25,365 nt of DNA from an uncultured Ruminococcus sp. (GTDB lineage: Bacteria > Bacillota > Clostridia > Oscillospirales > CAG-272), in contig URUL01000018.1 of NCBI GenBank assembly GCA_900551005.1, positions 1 through 25,365 on the forward strand, given 5' to 3'. Of this stretch, positions 13,834 to 23,170 are shown piece after piece. Numbering within the stretch: position 1 is the first letter of the stretch; each line of letters opens with the position of its first letter. Below the pieces are notes generated by a model. It did not search any database. It had not been told where the DNA came from and saw only the letters and a list, made by a program, of their open reading frames with translations. Position numbers and translations under genes: made by a program.

Positions 13834-14613
13834 TCAGAATTTGGCGAGTACGGCTGTTATGTTATCTCCGCCGCCTTTTTTGTTTGCAAAGGCTATGAGC
13901 TGCTCTGTCTTTCTCGCAAGCTCACCCTCGGGCGATGCTCTGTCCGCTTTCGTCTGAGTACAGATTATATTCACAAGGTCACTGTTTTCCGCGTAGTTTG
14001 TAAGCCCGTCACTGCACAGGAGCAGATATCCTGTGCCCCACGATTTGAGATTTGCATGGAAAAAATCTATTTCTATGGTTTCATTTATGCCTATGGCGCG
14101 TGTTATTACGTTTTTATGAGGATAATATTTCGCTTCCTCTTCGGTGAGCTTCTTTTCCTTTATCAGATACTGAACAAAGGAATGGTCCCGCGTTACCTGA
14201 AAAGCCTCTCTGCGCGTCACGATATATGCACGGCTGTCGCCGATATTGATCGCATAGAACACACCGCCGTATACGATAGCCGCCACAAGAGTGGTACCCA
14301 TGCCGGAAAGCTCCTCAAAACGACTCGACATCTCATATATGGTCTTGTTTGCGGCAGAAGCGGCAAGCGTCATCGTCTTGCGTATGACGGCGCGCGCTTT
14401 CTCCGGCTGCTCCTCTATGCATGGACTGCCGACTATTTTATCGCGAAAGACAGCCATTGCCTTCTGGCTCGCTATCTCTCCCGCCTTATGACCGCCCATG
14501 CCGTCGCAAACAGCGAGAAGCACGGCTTCTCCGCCCCATATGCGCATGCATGTGAAGCAATCCTGATTTATCTGCCTGCGAAGTCCCACATCGCTTCTAC
14601 CAAAGTATACCAT
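13834..14613 (-). CDS. stp: PP2C-family Ser/Thr protein phosphatase
   Basis: A 259-residue PPM/PP2C phosphatase. Metal-binding motifs are visible in order: NQD near residue 16, VCDGMGGHKAGE with Asp37, GDSRAYI, CSDGLTNY and the terminal GGGDNITAV. It removes phosphates from substrates of the neighbouring kinase and from the kinase itself. The start at 14613 begins with the expected FGRSDVGLRRQINQD region, and GGAAGGAAAGG lies 6 nt upstream. PrpC and Stp are alternative names for the same family. Confidence 0.93.
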   Translation of the reverse strand: MVYFGRSDVGLRRQINQDCFTCMRIWGGEAVLLAVCDGMGGHKAGEIASQKAMAVFRDKIVGSPCIEEQPEKARAVIRKTMTLAASAANKTIYEMSSRFEELSGMGTTLVAAIVYGGVFYAINIGDSRAYIVTRREAFQVTRDHSFVQYLIKEKKLTEEEAKYYPHKNVITRAIGINETIEIDFFHANLKSWGTGYLLLCSDGLTNYAENSDLVNIICTQTKADRASPEGELARKTEQLIAFANKKGGGDNITAVLAKF

Positions 14614-14626
14614 AAAAAGCCTTTCC

Positions 14627-14645
14627 TTCCGACCTGACGTCGGAA
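14627..14645. repeat. Small hairpin between rlmN and stp
   Basis: TTCCGAC (14627-14633) pairs with GTCGGAA (14639-14645) across 5 nt, immediately after the rlmN stop codon and touching the purine-rich ribosome site of stp. In the mRNA it could lower stp translation or coupling. Confidence 0.4.
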
Positions 14646-14646
14646 A

Positions 14647-15699
14647 TTATTTCTTTGCCGCCCTTGCACGAAGCTGTCCGCAGGAGGCATCTATATCCGA
14701 GCCGAGCTTGCGGCGTATCGTCGCCGTTATATGCTCGGATTCCAGTATTCCCGCGAAGCGCTCGGCATTTTCCCTGCTGCTGGGGAGAAGTCCGCGCTCG
14801 GTAACATTGTTCACCGGGATCAGATTCACATGGAGCGGCATATCGCCGCAATATTTTTTCAGCACGCGTGCCAGCTTTTTTGCGCCTGCTTCGCTGTCAT
14901 TCCTGCCGGAGATGAGTGTGTATTCAAAGGAGATGCGTCTCCCGGTTTTTGCAAAATATCTGCCGCAGGCGGAAAGCAACTCCGCTATACACCATTTTTT
15001 ATTGATCGGCATCAGAGCACTCCTCGTTTCGTCATCGCTCGCATGGAGCGAAACGGAAAGCGTTATCGGAAGTCCTTCGTCGGCTAATTTTTCTATCTTA
15101 TCCACCAGTCCGCAGGTGGATAGGGAGATATGACGGTAGCCGATATTCAGCGAATCGGGACTGCCGACAAGCCGCAGGAATTTGATGACATTGTCGTAAT
15201 TATCGAGCGGCTCGCCAATGCCCATGAGCACGATATTCGATATCCGCTCGCCCGCGTCCTTTTGTGCCATGATCACCTGCATGAGCATCTCCGAGGGGAG
15301 AAGCCTGCGGGAGCGCCCATTCAGCGTAGAGGCGCAGAATTTACAACCCATAGCGCAGCCCGCCTCAGAGGAAATGCATATCGTATGCCCGTGATTATAG
15401 GACATCAGCACGGATTCGATCTTTTCGCCGTCGTCCGCGGAGAAAAGATATTTTACCGTTCCGTCCGCAGAGACCTGCTTCTGCTCCATCTTCATCCCGG
15501 CAATAAAAGCTCCCTCGCGCATCAGCTTTTCCTTCAGCGCCGCAGGGACATTTTTCATGCCGGAAAAATTCTCACCCTTGTTTATCCAGTCGAAGATCTG
15601 CTTTGCACGGTATTTCGGCTCGCCGAGAGAAGCTATATATTCCGTCAGCTCCGAAAGTGACATGCCGGCAAGGTCTGTTTTTCTTTCCGCTTGTGACAT
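14647..15699 (-). CDS. rlmN: 23S rRNA (A2503-C2) / tRNA (A37-C2) methyltransferase
   Basis: A 350-residue radical SAM enzyme. The cluster motif is CAMGCKFC with Cys115, Cys119 and Cys122, and the C-terminal cysteine that becomes methylated and resolves the intermediate is Cys340 (DASCGQL). RlmN methylates A2503 in the peptidyl-transferase centre and A37 of some tRNAs. Its ATG directly follows the rsmB TAA (TAAATG), indicating translational coupling. Confidence 0.95.
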   Translation of the reverse strand: MSQAERKTDLAGMSLSELTEYIASLGEPKYRAKQIFDWINKGENFSGMKNVPAALKEKLMREGAFIAGMKMEQKQVSADGTVKYLFSADDGEKIESVLMSYNHGHTICISSEAGCAMGCKFCASTLNGRSRRLLPSEMLMQVIMAQKDAGERISNIVLMGIGEPLDNYDNVIKFLRLVGSPDSLNIGYRHISLSTCGLVDKIEKLADEGLPITLSVSLHASDDETRSALMPINKKWCIAELLSACGRYFAKTGRRISFEYTLISGRNDSEAGAKKLARVLKKYCGDMPLHVNLIPVNNVTERGLLPSSRENAERFAGILESEHITATIRRKLGSDIDASCGQLRARAAKK

Positions 15700-17013
15700 T
15701 TATTTCCCCTTTTTCATTTTGGCTATGAAGAAGCCGTCGGTCGTTTCGCTCGGGATAAGCTCGAGCATTCCCTCGCATTCCGCGCCGCCTGCTCGGAAGG
15801 GGCAAAGCTCAAACGCGGGATTCTCAGAGAGAAAAGCCGAGACGATGTTTTTATTTTCCGCGGGATTGAGCGTGCATGTCGAATAAACGAGCGTACCGCC
15901 TTCTTTCAAATAACGCGCGCTCGTCTCCAGAATTGCCTTCTGCAAAGCGGGCAGGCGCTCTATATCCTCGCGGTTTTTGTATTTGATATCGGGTTTTTTC
16001 GCGATAACGCCAAGTCCCGAGCAAGGAACATCGCAGAGGATGCCGTCTGCCTCGGGCATATCGTCGCGATAGAGAGAAGCATTGTTTTCCGCCGTCTCGA
16101 TTATCTCTATGCCGAGCTTCTCAGCCGACCTTGTTATCAGCGAAAGCTTGTTTTTATGCAGGTCAAAGGCAAGTATACGTCCGCTGTTTCCCATATCCAT
16201 AGCGGTGCCGAAGCTCTTGCCGCCGGGGCAGGCACAAACATCGAGCACCGTGTCACCGGGTTGTGCTCCCAGCGCTGAAACCGCTATCTGCGAAGCCTCG
16301 TCCTGGACAAAATAAAGTCCGTCAAACTCCGCCAATTTATCCATGGGCACATGGGAGGTAAGGCGGATGCCGTTCGCCGCGCCCTTGCATGGCACGGAGT
16401 GAATGCCCGCCGCATCAAGCCTTTTTATCAGCTCGTCACGGCTTATTTTCAGCGTATTTGCGCGAAGCGTCATGGTCGGTCGGCAGAGTGTGCCCGCCGC
16501 GGCTTTTTCCGCACGTGCTTTTCCGTATGCATCGCACCAGAGTGAGCATATCCATTCGGGAAGCGAATAGCAAACGGAAAGATATTTGATATAGTTATCC
16601 TCCTTTTTCGGGAAGGAAATATTTTTTCTCTCGCGGATAAAGCTCCGCAGGAGTGCATTTATAAAAGTCTCGCTGTTCTTTCTCGCGTAGAAACGTCGGG
16701 CGAGCTTGACGCTCTCGTTCACGGCGGCGGATTCGGGAATCTTGTCCATATATTCCAGCTGATATATGCCAAGCTCCAGTATCGTGCGCACATCGCGGTC
16801 GATATCGTCTATCCTGCGCTCCGAAAGGCGCGAAATGAAATAGTCGAGAGTGATCTCCCTTTCGATAACGCCGTAAAAAAGTGCCGTATAGAGCGCTTTT
16901 TCAGCTCCCTCGAGTCCGAGCCGATCTATGCTGCCCGAAAGCTCTATATTGGAATACTTCCCGCTTCCTCGGTATTTTTGCAGCGAGAGAAACGCCGCTT
17001 CTCTTGCGGTCAT
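15700..17013 (-). CDS. rsmB: 16S rRNA (cytosine-C5)-methyltransferase
   Basis: A 437-residue protein with an N-terminal NusB-like RNA-binding domain (about 1-135) and a C-terminal Rossmann methyltransferase. Visible motifs are the SAM site DVCACPGGKS, motif IV DVPCSGLGVIAKKPD with its PC cysteine, and motif VI YSTCTLNPAEN with the catalytic TC cysteine. It methylates a cytosine of 16S rRNA (C967 in E. coli). It lies 25 nt after fmt. Confidence 0.95.
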   Translation of the reverse strand: MTAREAAFLSLQKYRGSGKYSNIELSGSIDRLGLEGAEKALYTALFYGVIEREITLDYFISRLSERRIDDIDRDVRTILELGIYQLEYMDKIPESAAVNESVKLARRFYARKNSETFINALLRSFIRERKNISFPKKEDNYIKYLSVCYSLPEWICSLWCDAYGKARAEKAAAGTLCRPTMTLRANTLKISRDELIKRLDAAGIHSVPCKGAANGIRLTSHVPMDKLAEFDGLYFVQDEASQIAVSALGAQPGDTVLDVCACPGGKSFGTAMDMGNSGRILAFDLHKNKLSLITRSAEKLGIEIIETAENNASLYRDDMPEADGILCDVPCSGLGVIAKKPDIKYKNREDIERLPALQKAILETSARYLKEGGTLVYSTCTLNPAENKNIVSAFLSENPAFELCPFRAGGAECEGMLELIPSETTDGFFIAKMKKGK

Positions 17014-17038
17014 ATGCCGCTCCTTCCATCGGGACTGC

Positions 17039-17983
17039 TCAGTCGAGCCTCTGTCCCGCCTCTATCTTTCTTCCGCGGATGAAATCACCCGCGCTCATCT
17101 CTTTTTTGCCCTCGGGAATAAGGCGCAGCAGTTTTATCTGCCTGTCCGCGCAGTTCACGAATATTGCGCCGTCCTTTTTCGCATCGAGCGCAACTGCCAG
17201 CCCCGCTTCGCCCTCACAAGGGATATCGGTCGTCTCCGCTTTCGTTATCTTCAGCGCGTTGCTGCCGAGAAAGGCATACGCAGCAGGTTCGGGGGAAAGT
17301 GCACGTATCTTATTGTGCACCTCCTCGGCGGCAGCATGAAAATCGATTTTCGTATCTTCTTTTTCTATTTTAGCCGCATAGCTTGAGAGCGCATCGTCCT
17401 GCTTCTCCCGCGGTGCTTTTCCGGCGAATATATCGGGAAGCGTGCGCAAAAGCAGCTCTGCGCCCATATGCGCGAGCTTATCGTGAATATCGCCGAAATT
17501 ATCGTTTGCATCGGGAAAATATGAGCTTTTTGCTATCATATCGCCCGTGTCCAAGCCCTCTTCCATATACATGAGCGTAATGCCCATTTCCTTTTCACCT
17601 GCCATGATGGCGCGCTGAATGGGCGCCGCACCGCGGTATTTCGGCAGAAGAGAGCCGTGAATGTTGATACAGCCGTATTTCGGCGCATCAAGCACATATT
17701 TCGGCAAAAGACGCCCGTAGGCGGCAACGATTATAATATCGGGAGAGAGCTCCGCAAGCGTCTCCCCGAAATTCTCGGTTTTCAGATTCTGTGGCTGAAA
17801 AACAGGAAGTCCGCGGCTCTCCGCCAGCACCTTGACAGGCGGCGGCGTCATGGCATGACCGCGGTTTTTCGGCTTATCCTGCCTTGTGACAACGCCGACG
17901 ATATCCGCGCCGTATTCGGATGTGATAAGAGCCTCCAGCGCAACTGCCGCAAAATCGGGCGTGCCCATGAAAACGATTCTCAT
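17039..17983 (-). CDS. fmt: Methionyl-tRNA formyltransferase
   Basis: A 314-residue enzyme, standard length. The N-terminus MRIVFMGTPDFA, the formyl-donor site NIHGSLLPKYRGAAP and the LDTGDM block are diagnostic; a C-terminal OB-like domain binds initiator tRNA. It formylates Met-tRNA with 10-formyl-THF. Its start overlaps the def stop codon by four bases (ATGA), so the formylating and deformylating enzymes are made together. Confidence 0.97.
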   Translation of the reverse strand: MRIVFMGTPDFAAVALEALITSEYGADIVGVVTRQDKPKNRGHAMTPPPVKVLAESRGLPVFQPQNLKTENFGETLAELSPDIIIVAAYGRLLPKYVLDAPKYGCINIHGSLLPKYRGAAPIQRAIMAGEKEMGITLMYMEEGLDTGDMIAKSSYFPDANDNFGDIHDKLAHMGAELLLRTLPDIFAGKAPREKQDDALSSYAAKIEKEDTKIDFHAAAEEVHNKIRALSPEPAAYAFLGSNALKITKAETTDIPCEGEAGLAVALDAKKDGAIFVNCADRQIKLLRLIPEGKKEMSAGDFIRGRKIEAGQRLD

Positions 17984-18471
17984 TTATCTTCCTCCGCGTA
18001 GTATTCCGCGATCTCATCCGGTGTCAGCATCTTCTCCGCCACATCGGGATAAAGCTTGCCGTCCAGATGGTCTATCTCATGGCAGAAGCAACGCGCGAGC
18101 AGTCCCGTACCCTCATATTCGCGCTCTTTTCCGTTTCTGTCCAGCGCGCGGACGCGAACGTATGAGGGACGGGTGCAAATGCCGTTCTTGCCCGGTATGG
18201 AGAGACAGCCCTCTATGCCTGTCTGCGAACCCGAGGAATAGACGATCTCGGGATTTATCAGCTCTATCACCTCGCCCGGCTCGACTTCTATCACGACGAT
18301 CCGGCGAAGCACGCCTACCTGAGGTGCGGCAAGACCTACGCCATCGGCATTTCGCATGGTCTCCAGCATATCGTCGAGCAGAGTAAGCGTGCGATCCGTT
18401 ATTTTGTCGAGAGGGCGGCTCTTCTTGCGAAGCGTCTCTTCCCCCTCTTTTAAGATTGTAAGCATTGCCAT
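17980..18471 (-). CDS. def: Peptide deformylase
   Basis: A 163-residue metalloprotease. The three deformylase motifs are present: GVGLAAPQVG, EGCLSIPG and CHEIDHLDG, which supply the metal-binding Cys and two His and the catalytic Glu. It removes the formyl group from nascent proteins. I use the ATG at 18471 because GGAGGT lies 6 nt upstream and the family starts with a short MLTILKEG-type segment; a frame open 44 codons further back runs into priA and has no ribosome site. Confidence 0.96.
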   Translation of the reverse strand: MAMLTILKEGEETLRKKSRPLDKITDRTLTLLDDMLETMRNADGVGLAAPQVGVLRRIVVIEVEPGEVIELINPEIVYSSGSQTGIEGCLSIPGKNGICTRPSYVRVRALDRNGKEREYEGTGLLARCFCHEIDHLDGKLYPDVAEKMLTPDEIAEYYAEEDK

Positions 18472-18488
18472 GATTCTACCTCCGTAAA

Positions 18489-20933
18489 TCAAACGGTACT
18501 TGGATTTATATCGATCCCCACATAGAGTTCCTCTGAGGAATACTTGCCGAATTCTTTCATCAGCAAGGCGAAAAGCATGCGCCAGCGCTTGTTTTCGCGG
18601 CATTTCAGAACAATTCTCATGCGGTATTTTTCATTTATTTTATAGATATCCGCCTCAAAGGGACCAAATATCACGCCGCGGCAATCCGAAAACTCGCCCG
18701 AGCAAAGCTCACGCAGACGTGCGGCAAGCTTTGCCGCCGTATCGCGCACGTGCGCTTCCTCTGCGCCTGCGACGCTCATGACGACCATATCGCAGAACGG
18801 CGGAAAGCTCATGGCTCGTCGCATAGCTATCTCATTTTCATAGAAAGAGCGATAATCCTGCTTTGCGGCAAGCTGTATCGTGGGATTGTCGGGATTGCAG
18901 GTCTGGATCACAGCCTTTCCCGGCGCGCTTCCTCTGCCTGACCTTCCGACAGCCTGCGTTATCAGAGAAAAGGTTCTCTCATTCGCGCGGAAATCATCCA
19001 TGAAGAGCGAATTATCCGCCGCGACGATGCCCACGAGCGTCACCGACGGGAAATTATGCCCCTTTGTCACCATCTGAGTGCCGATAAGGATATCCGCCTC
19101 GCGGTTTCTGAATTTTTCGCATATTTCATCCTGAGAAAATCTGCCGCGCGTCGTATCCGCATCCATGCGCATGATCTTTGCATTCGGAAAAAGCGTGCAG
19201 AGCTCATCCTCTATTTTCTGCGTGCCGTAGCCTCCGAGCGACAGGTGCTCGCTCCCGCAGGAGGGGCAAACCGACGGCACTTCCCTGCGATAACCGCAGT
19301 AATGGCATGTAAGATAGCCCTTGCCGCCGCGCTTTTTATGATACGTCAGCGAAACGGAGCAGTGCGGACAGAGTACAGCTTCGCCGCACAGACGGCATGA
19401 CATGTAACTGCTGTAGCCGCGTCTATTGAGAAAGAGAACCGCCTGCTCCCCTGCGCGGAGAGTTTTTTCCAGCTCGAGGCGCAGCTCCTCGCCTATGTAG
19501 CTCTCGGGCGAAGCGTTCTTTCTCATATCCGAGATGATGACCTCGGGCAGGCGTGCCGCGCCATAGCGATTTTTCAGCTCCACAAGGGTATAAACGCCGC
19601 GCTTCGCCTTTTCAAAGCTCTCGACCGACGGTGTGGCACTGCAAAGAAGCATCAGCGCGCCCGACTCGGCACAGCGATATCTCGCGATATCGCGCGCATG
19701 ATATTTCGGAGCTTGCTCCGACTTGTAGGTATGCTCCTGCTCTTCATCTATGATGATCGCTCCGAGGTTTTCCAAAGGAGCGAAAACAGCACTTCTCGTG
19801 CCGAGCACGATATCCACCTCACCGCGCTTGATTCTTCGGAATGTATCAAGTCTTTCTCCTCCGGAAAGGCGCGAATGAACAACGGCAAGCCTGTCACCGA
19901 AAACAGCGGCAAAAGCCGAGACCGACTGCCATGTCAGCGCTATCTCGGGGACAAGAACAATCGCCCTTTTGCCGTCATCGATAAGCGAGCGGCAGAGTGC
20001 GAGCACGACGCTTGTTTTCCCGCTCCCCGTGACGCCGTAGAGCAAGGCGGCATGCGGCTTTCCGTCGAGTGTCAGCGCATAGAGCAGATTTTTTGCCCTT
20101 GCCTGCTCCTCGGAAAGGACAGGCTCGCGGTGCGCCGCGGCGGGAAGCCCGCTATACGGATTTCTGTAATATTCGCACTTTTCCGTTCTGACAAGCCCTT
20201 TTTTCTCCAGTGCCTTTACCTGTGCCGAGGTATATCCGAGTGCCGTGAGCTCCGAGAGCTCTATTCCGTCGCTCTCACAGACGAGAGAGAATATCTCCCT
20301 CTGTGCTGCAGAGGTACGCGCAGAGGGAAGCTTGCCGGTATCGGCATTCTCGCATGCATATATAAAGGTAACGCTTGCTCCTTCAGCATCGCGCACGCGA
20401 AGCTCGGAACGGATTGCTCCCTCTCGGCAAAGCGCGCGCAGAAGTGTGGCGGCATCGTTTCCGAGTGCCTTCTCTGCCTGCTCCGCCGTAATGCCGTCGC
20501 GGCATGAGGAGATATAATCAAGCACGAGACGCGATTTGGCATTATAGTCTGCCTCCTGCGCCTTTTCGTTTATGAAAAAAAGCTCGTCCGAACGGGAAAG
20601 CGCTTCCGCAGGAACGATCCTTTTCACCGCATCACCCATCGGACATACGGTGCGCTCGGCAATAAAACGGCATAGTGCGAGAAGCGATGGCGAAAGCCGC
20701 AACTCATCGCTCATCACGCCGAGTACGGGCTTCAGATGCTCCATATCCGTATCGGGATTCAGTGAAGTGACCACCGCCGTGCGTCTCTGATTGGCACGAC
20801 CGAACGGAACAAATACAAGCGCGCCTGTCTGTACATCCGAAATCGACTGCGGCACGTAATATGTGTATTCGCTGTCCAGATGAAACGGCAGGTCGAGCAG
20901 ATGCACCCCTACCGTATGAATCTTTTCGTTCAT
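18489..20933 (-). CDS. priA: Primosomal replication restart helicase PriA
   Basis: An 814-residue superfamily 2 helicase, slightly longer than usual. An N-terminal fork-binding domain (about 1-100) precedes the Walker A GVTGSGKTS (300-308) and a Walker B written DEEQ (396-399; E. coli has DEEH). Two zinc sites follow: Cys513/516/522/525 and Cys543/546/556/559. Then come the second helicase domain (TKGHNFPSVTLVG, QAVGRSGRG) and a C-terminal domain. PriA reloads the replisome at stalled forks. It starts inside the rpoZ stop (4-base overlap) and ends 17 nt before def. The coaBC gene often found between rpoZ and priA in Bacillota is absent. Confidence 0.96.
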   Translation of the reverse strand: MNEKIHTVGVHLLDLPFHLDSEYTYYVPQSISDVQTGALVFVPFGRANQRRTAVVTSLNPDTDMEHLKPVLGVMSDELRLSPSLLALCRFIAERTVCPMGDAVKRIVPAEALSRSDELFFINEKAQEADYNAKSRLVLDYISSCRDGITAEQAEKALGNDAATLLRALCREGAIRSELRVRDAEGASVTFIYACENADTGKLPSARTSAAQREIFSLVCESDGIELSELTALGYTSAQVKALEKKGLVRTEKCEYYRNPYSGLPAAAHREPVLSEEQARAKNLLYALTLDGKPHAALLYGVTGSGKTSVVLALCRSLIDDGKRAIVLVPEIALTWQSVSAFAAVFGDRLAVVHSRLSGGERLDTFRRIKRGEVDIVLGTRSAVFAPLENLGAIIIDEEQEHTYKSEQAPKYHARDIARYRCAESGALMLLCSATPSVESFEKAKRGVYTLVELKNRYGAARLPEVIISDMRKNASPESYIGEELRLELEKTLRAGEQAVLFLNRRGYSSYMSCRLCGEAVLCPHCSVSLTYHKKRGGKGYLTCHYCGYRREVPSVCPSCGSEHLSLGGYGTQKIEDELCTLFPNAKIMRMDADTTRGRFSQDEICEKFRNREADILIGTQMVTKGHNFPSVTLVGIVAADNSLFMDDFRANERTFSLITQAVGRSGRGSAPGKAVIQTCNPDNPTIQLAAKQDYRSFYENEIAMRRAMSFPPFCDMVVMSVAGAEEAHVRDTAAKLAARLRELCSGEFSDCRGVIFGPFEADIYKINEKYRMRIVLKCRENKRWRMLFALLMKEFGKYSSEELYVGIDINPSTV

Positions 20934-21253
20934 TCCGCAGTCTCTTCGTCTGCTTCTTCCAATTCTTCCGGCTCAATTACCTCTATCTCGCCGTCATACA
21001 TTCTGTTGATTGCGTTGCGGACGGCCTTTCTGTCTCTGAGCTCGGGATCGATCAGAGAGGAAAGCGGCTTATCAGTCTCCTTATTCGCAATCTTTTTCTC
21101 TGCGGCTTCGCGCTGCACGATATATTCGTCGGTAACGATCTTTGCCGCCTTTGCCGTAGCCATTACAAGCGCATAGCGGTTCATTTTTCCTTGTGTAAGC
21201 TCCTCTATGGAGGGTGTTATCATCGTCTGTGTATTGATCTGCTGTTTTTTCAT
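20930..21253 (-). CDS. rpoZ: RNA polymerase omega subunit
   Basis: A 107-residue protein. MNRYALVMATAKAAKIV (about residues 24-40) matches the omega core (NRYxLVxxxAKRARQL) with Ala in place of the usual Arg. The C-terminal third is acidic and specific to this group. Omega helps fold and hold beta-prime in the RNA polymerase. It sits 12 nt after gmk and overlaps priA by four bases, the standard Bacillota order. Confidence 0.9.
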   Translation of the reverse strand: MKKQQINTQTMITPSIEELTQGKMNRYALVMATAKAAKIVTDEYIVQREAAEKKIANKETDKPLSSLIDPELRDRKAVRNAINRMYDGEIEVIEPEELEEADEETAE

Positions 21254-21265
21254 ATTCTTTATTCC

Positions 21266-21886
21266 TTATCCTTGCTCTGCAATAAGTATATTTATAAAGT
21301 CTGTATTTCGGCTTGCGCGGAGCTTTTCCGCCGCCGCTATGCCGAGCAGCTTTTGTGCCGTCTCTTCTGCGGAATTTTCTCCGTTTACCAATATATAATC
21401 GTAACCATGCGCAAGCTTCAATTCCTCATAGGCACGGTTCATTCTCGCCTCTATAACGTCGGCACTTTCCGTGCCTCTGCCGATGAGCCTTGCCCGCAGG
21501 GCACTCATGCTCGGCGGAACCATGAATATGAGGATCGCCTCGGGCATGCGCTTTTTGACCTGCATGGCGCCGTCCACCTCTATCTCGAGAATAACATCCC
21601 TGCCACTCTCCAACTGCTCCGCTATGCGCGCTTTCGGCGTGCCGTAATATTTCTTGCTCCCGCTGTAGAGCGTATATTCGAGCATTTCGCCCCCGGCTAT
21701 CGCCTCCTCGAAACGCTCCGCCGTCCAGAAATGGTAGTGAACGCCGTCTATTTCCCCATCGCGCGGTGCCCGTGTGGTAGCCGAAACCGATACCGCAAAA
21801 TCATGTTGCTTTTCCAAAAGCGAAACGACCGTTCCTTTTCCGCAACCGGAGGGACCGGATATCACAAAGAGAAGTCCTCTTTTCAT
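21266..21886 (-). CDS. gmk: Guanylate kinase
   Basis: A 206-residue kinase that makes GDP from GMP. The P-loop is SGPSGCGKGT (10-19); the GMP-binding TTRAPRDGEIDGVHYHF region and the RLIGRGTES lid arginines are intact. It overlaps remA by four bases. Confidence 0.97.
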   Translation of the reverse strand: MKRGLLFVISGPSGCGKGTVVSLLEKQHDFAVSVSATTRAPRDGEIDGVHYHFWTAERFEEAIAGGEMLEYTLYSGSKKYYGTPKARIAEQLESGRDVILEIEVDGAMQVKKRMPEAILIFMVPPSMSALRARLIGRGTESADVIEARMNRAYEELKLAHGYDYILVNGENSAEETAQKLLGIAAAEKLRASRNTDFINILIAEQG

Positions 21887-22152
21887 TCGTCCTCCTCCTC
21901 GTCATCCTCCTGCTCAAGCATGCCGCCGAGGCGATTTGATATCGTCTCCGGCTGGATAGCCGAGAGTATCACATGGTCGCTGTCCGTGATGATGACGCAG
22001 CGTGTGCGTCTGCCGCAGGAAACATCGATGACTCTGCCCGCATCACGCGCATCCTGCACGAGACGTTTGATCGGAGCGGAATCGGGTGAGACGAACGTCA
22101 CCACGCGGTGTGCCGCCACCATGTTGCCGAAACCTATATTGATAAATTTCAT
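21883..22152 (-). CDS. remA: RemA/DUF370 DNA-binding regulator
   Basis: An 89-residue protein with the family signature MKFINIGFGNMVAAHRVV and the PIKRLVQDARDAGRVIDVSCGRRTR segment. In Bacillus subtilis RemA is a ring-forming DNA-binding activator of biofilm matrix and osmoprotection genes. The acidic tail EDDEEEDE is extra. Its place between yicC and gmk is the usual one. Confidence 0.93.
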   Translation of the reverse strand: MKFINIGFGNMVAAHRVVTFVSPDSAPIKRLVQDARDAGRVIDVSCGRRTRCVIITDSDHVILSAIQPETISNRLGGMLEQEDDEEEDE

Positions 22153-22174
22153 GATGCTACTTCCCTTTCCTCCT

Positions 22175-23056
22175 TTATTCTATATTCTGGATCTGCTCAC
22201 GAATCTTTTCAAGCTCGCTTTTCATTTCTATCACAAGCTTCGCTATGCGCGAATCATTTGATTTCGAGCCTATCGTATTTGTTTCGCGGTTCATCTCCTG
22301 AAGCAGGAAATCAAGCTTCCTGCCCACCGGCTCACTGCTTTCGAGAATGGCATCGAACGAATCGAAATGCGATGCCAGCCGCACCGTCTCTTCATCGACG
22401 GCTATCTTGTCCGCATATATGGCACATTCCGTAAGCAGTCGGTTTTCGTCAAGAGGAATATCGCCTGCCAGCGCCCGGATCCTTTCGGACAGCTGAGCAA
22501 ACTGCGCCGCCTTATTTTCCTCCGAGATCGGCGCTATCTGCTCCGCCAGCTCCTTGACGCGGGCTTTCTTTGCGGCAATATCGGCACGCATATTTTCTCC
22601 CTCGCGTTCGCGCTCGGCAGTAAATGCGGCGAGCGCCTCGTCCATCACGGGAAGCACCTTCTGCCATTCCGCCTCGGTGTCCTCATCCGCCTTTTTTACC
22701 GAGAAAACATTCTGATTCTGCGCGACGCGCATAGTCGATATGTCATCCCGAAGATCAAACTCGCTCGAGAGCTTTTTGAGTGCATTGATATAACTCTCGG
22801 TATATGCGCGGTCTATCTCTATCTCCACTCCGTCATTTTCGAGGATATCCACCCCGATGAAAACCTCGACCTTGCCGCGGGATATGCCCTTTGCAAGGAT
22901 ATATGCCTTCGCCTTTTCCTCAAGGAAGCCGAAAAGCCTCGATGTTTTCACGGTGCAATCGAGATAGCGGCTGTTCACACTTTTTATTTCAACGAGAATA
23001 TCTCTCCCGCCTATCTGCTTTTTTGCCCGCCCGTATGCGGTCATGCTCTTTATCAT
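22175..23056 (-). CDS. yicC: YicC/YloC-family endoribonuclease
   Basis: A 293-residue protein beginning MIKSMTAYGRA and carrying the diagnostic VEIKSVNSRYLD (about 22-33) and the C-terminal GRKLDFLLQEMNRETNT block. The long central helices are charged and coiled. Members are hexameric endoribonucleases that affect small-RNA and mRNA decay. It is the first gene of the operon, with a structured leader of about 125 nt. Confidence 0.93.
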   Translation of the reverse strand: MIKSMTAYGRAKKQIGGRDILVEIKSVNSRYLDCTVKTSRLFGFLEEKAKAYILAKGISRGKVEVFIGVDILENDGVEIEIDRAYTESYINALKKLSSEFDLRDDISTMRVAQNQNVFSVKKADEDTEAEWQKVLPVMDEALAAFTAEREREGENMRADIAAKKARVKELAEQIAPISEENKAAQFAQLSERIRALAGDIPLDENRLLTECAIYADKIAVDEETVRLASHFDSFDAILESSEPVGRKLDFLLQEMNRETNTIGSKSNDSRIAKLVIEMKSELEKIREQIQNIE

Positions 23057-23105
23057 ATTGTACCTCTTTTTGCCGATACGCCGATTTTGAAAGTCCGCCG
23101 TTTCA

Positions 23106-23170
23106 CAAGCAAAAATGCTTGCCTGTAAGGATATTTTGTGCCGTCGCGGCGCAAAGGCTTACAAAGCAAG
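23106..23170 (-). promoter_or_regulatory. Structured leader RNA of the yicC operon with alternative stems
   Basis: Read on the minus strand, CTTGC (23166-23170) can pair with GCAAG (within 23117-23122), enclosing a CTTAC/GTAAG stem and a 9-bp hairpin TTTGCGCCG-CGA-CGGCACAAA (23135-23155, one G-U). The same GCAAGC strand can instead pair with the next segment in a 6-bp hairpin CAAGCA-TTTT-TGCTTG (23106-23121). The two folds exclude each other, as in an attenuator or riboswitch. I recognise no known RNA family. Confidence 0.4.

Noticed and set aside
18472..18603. Longer start for peptide deformylase
   Set aside because: The extra 44 codons overlap priA and lack a ribosome site; the family begins close to the ATG at 18471.
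20861..22261. 466-codon plus-strand frame opposite rpoZ, gmk and remA
   Set aside because: It is antisense to three well-identified genes; composition is Cys/Arg/Ser-rich and has no domain.
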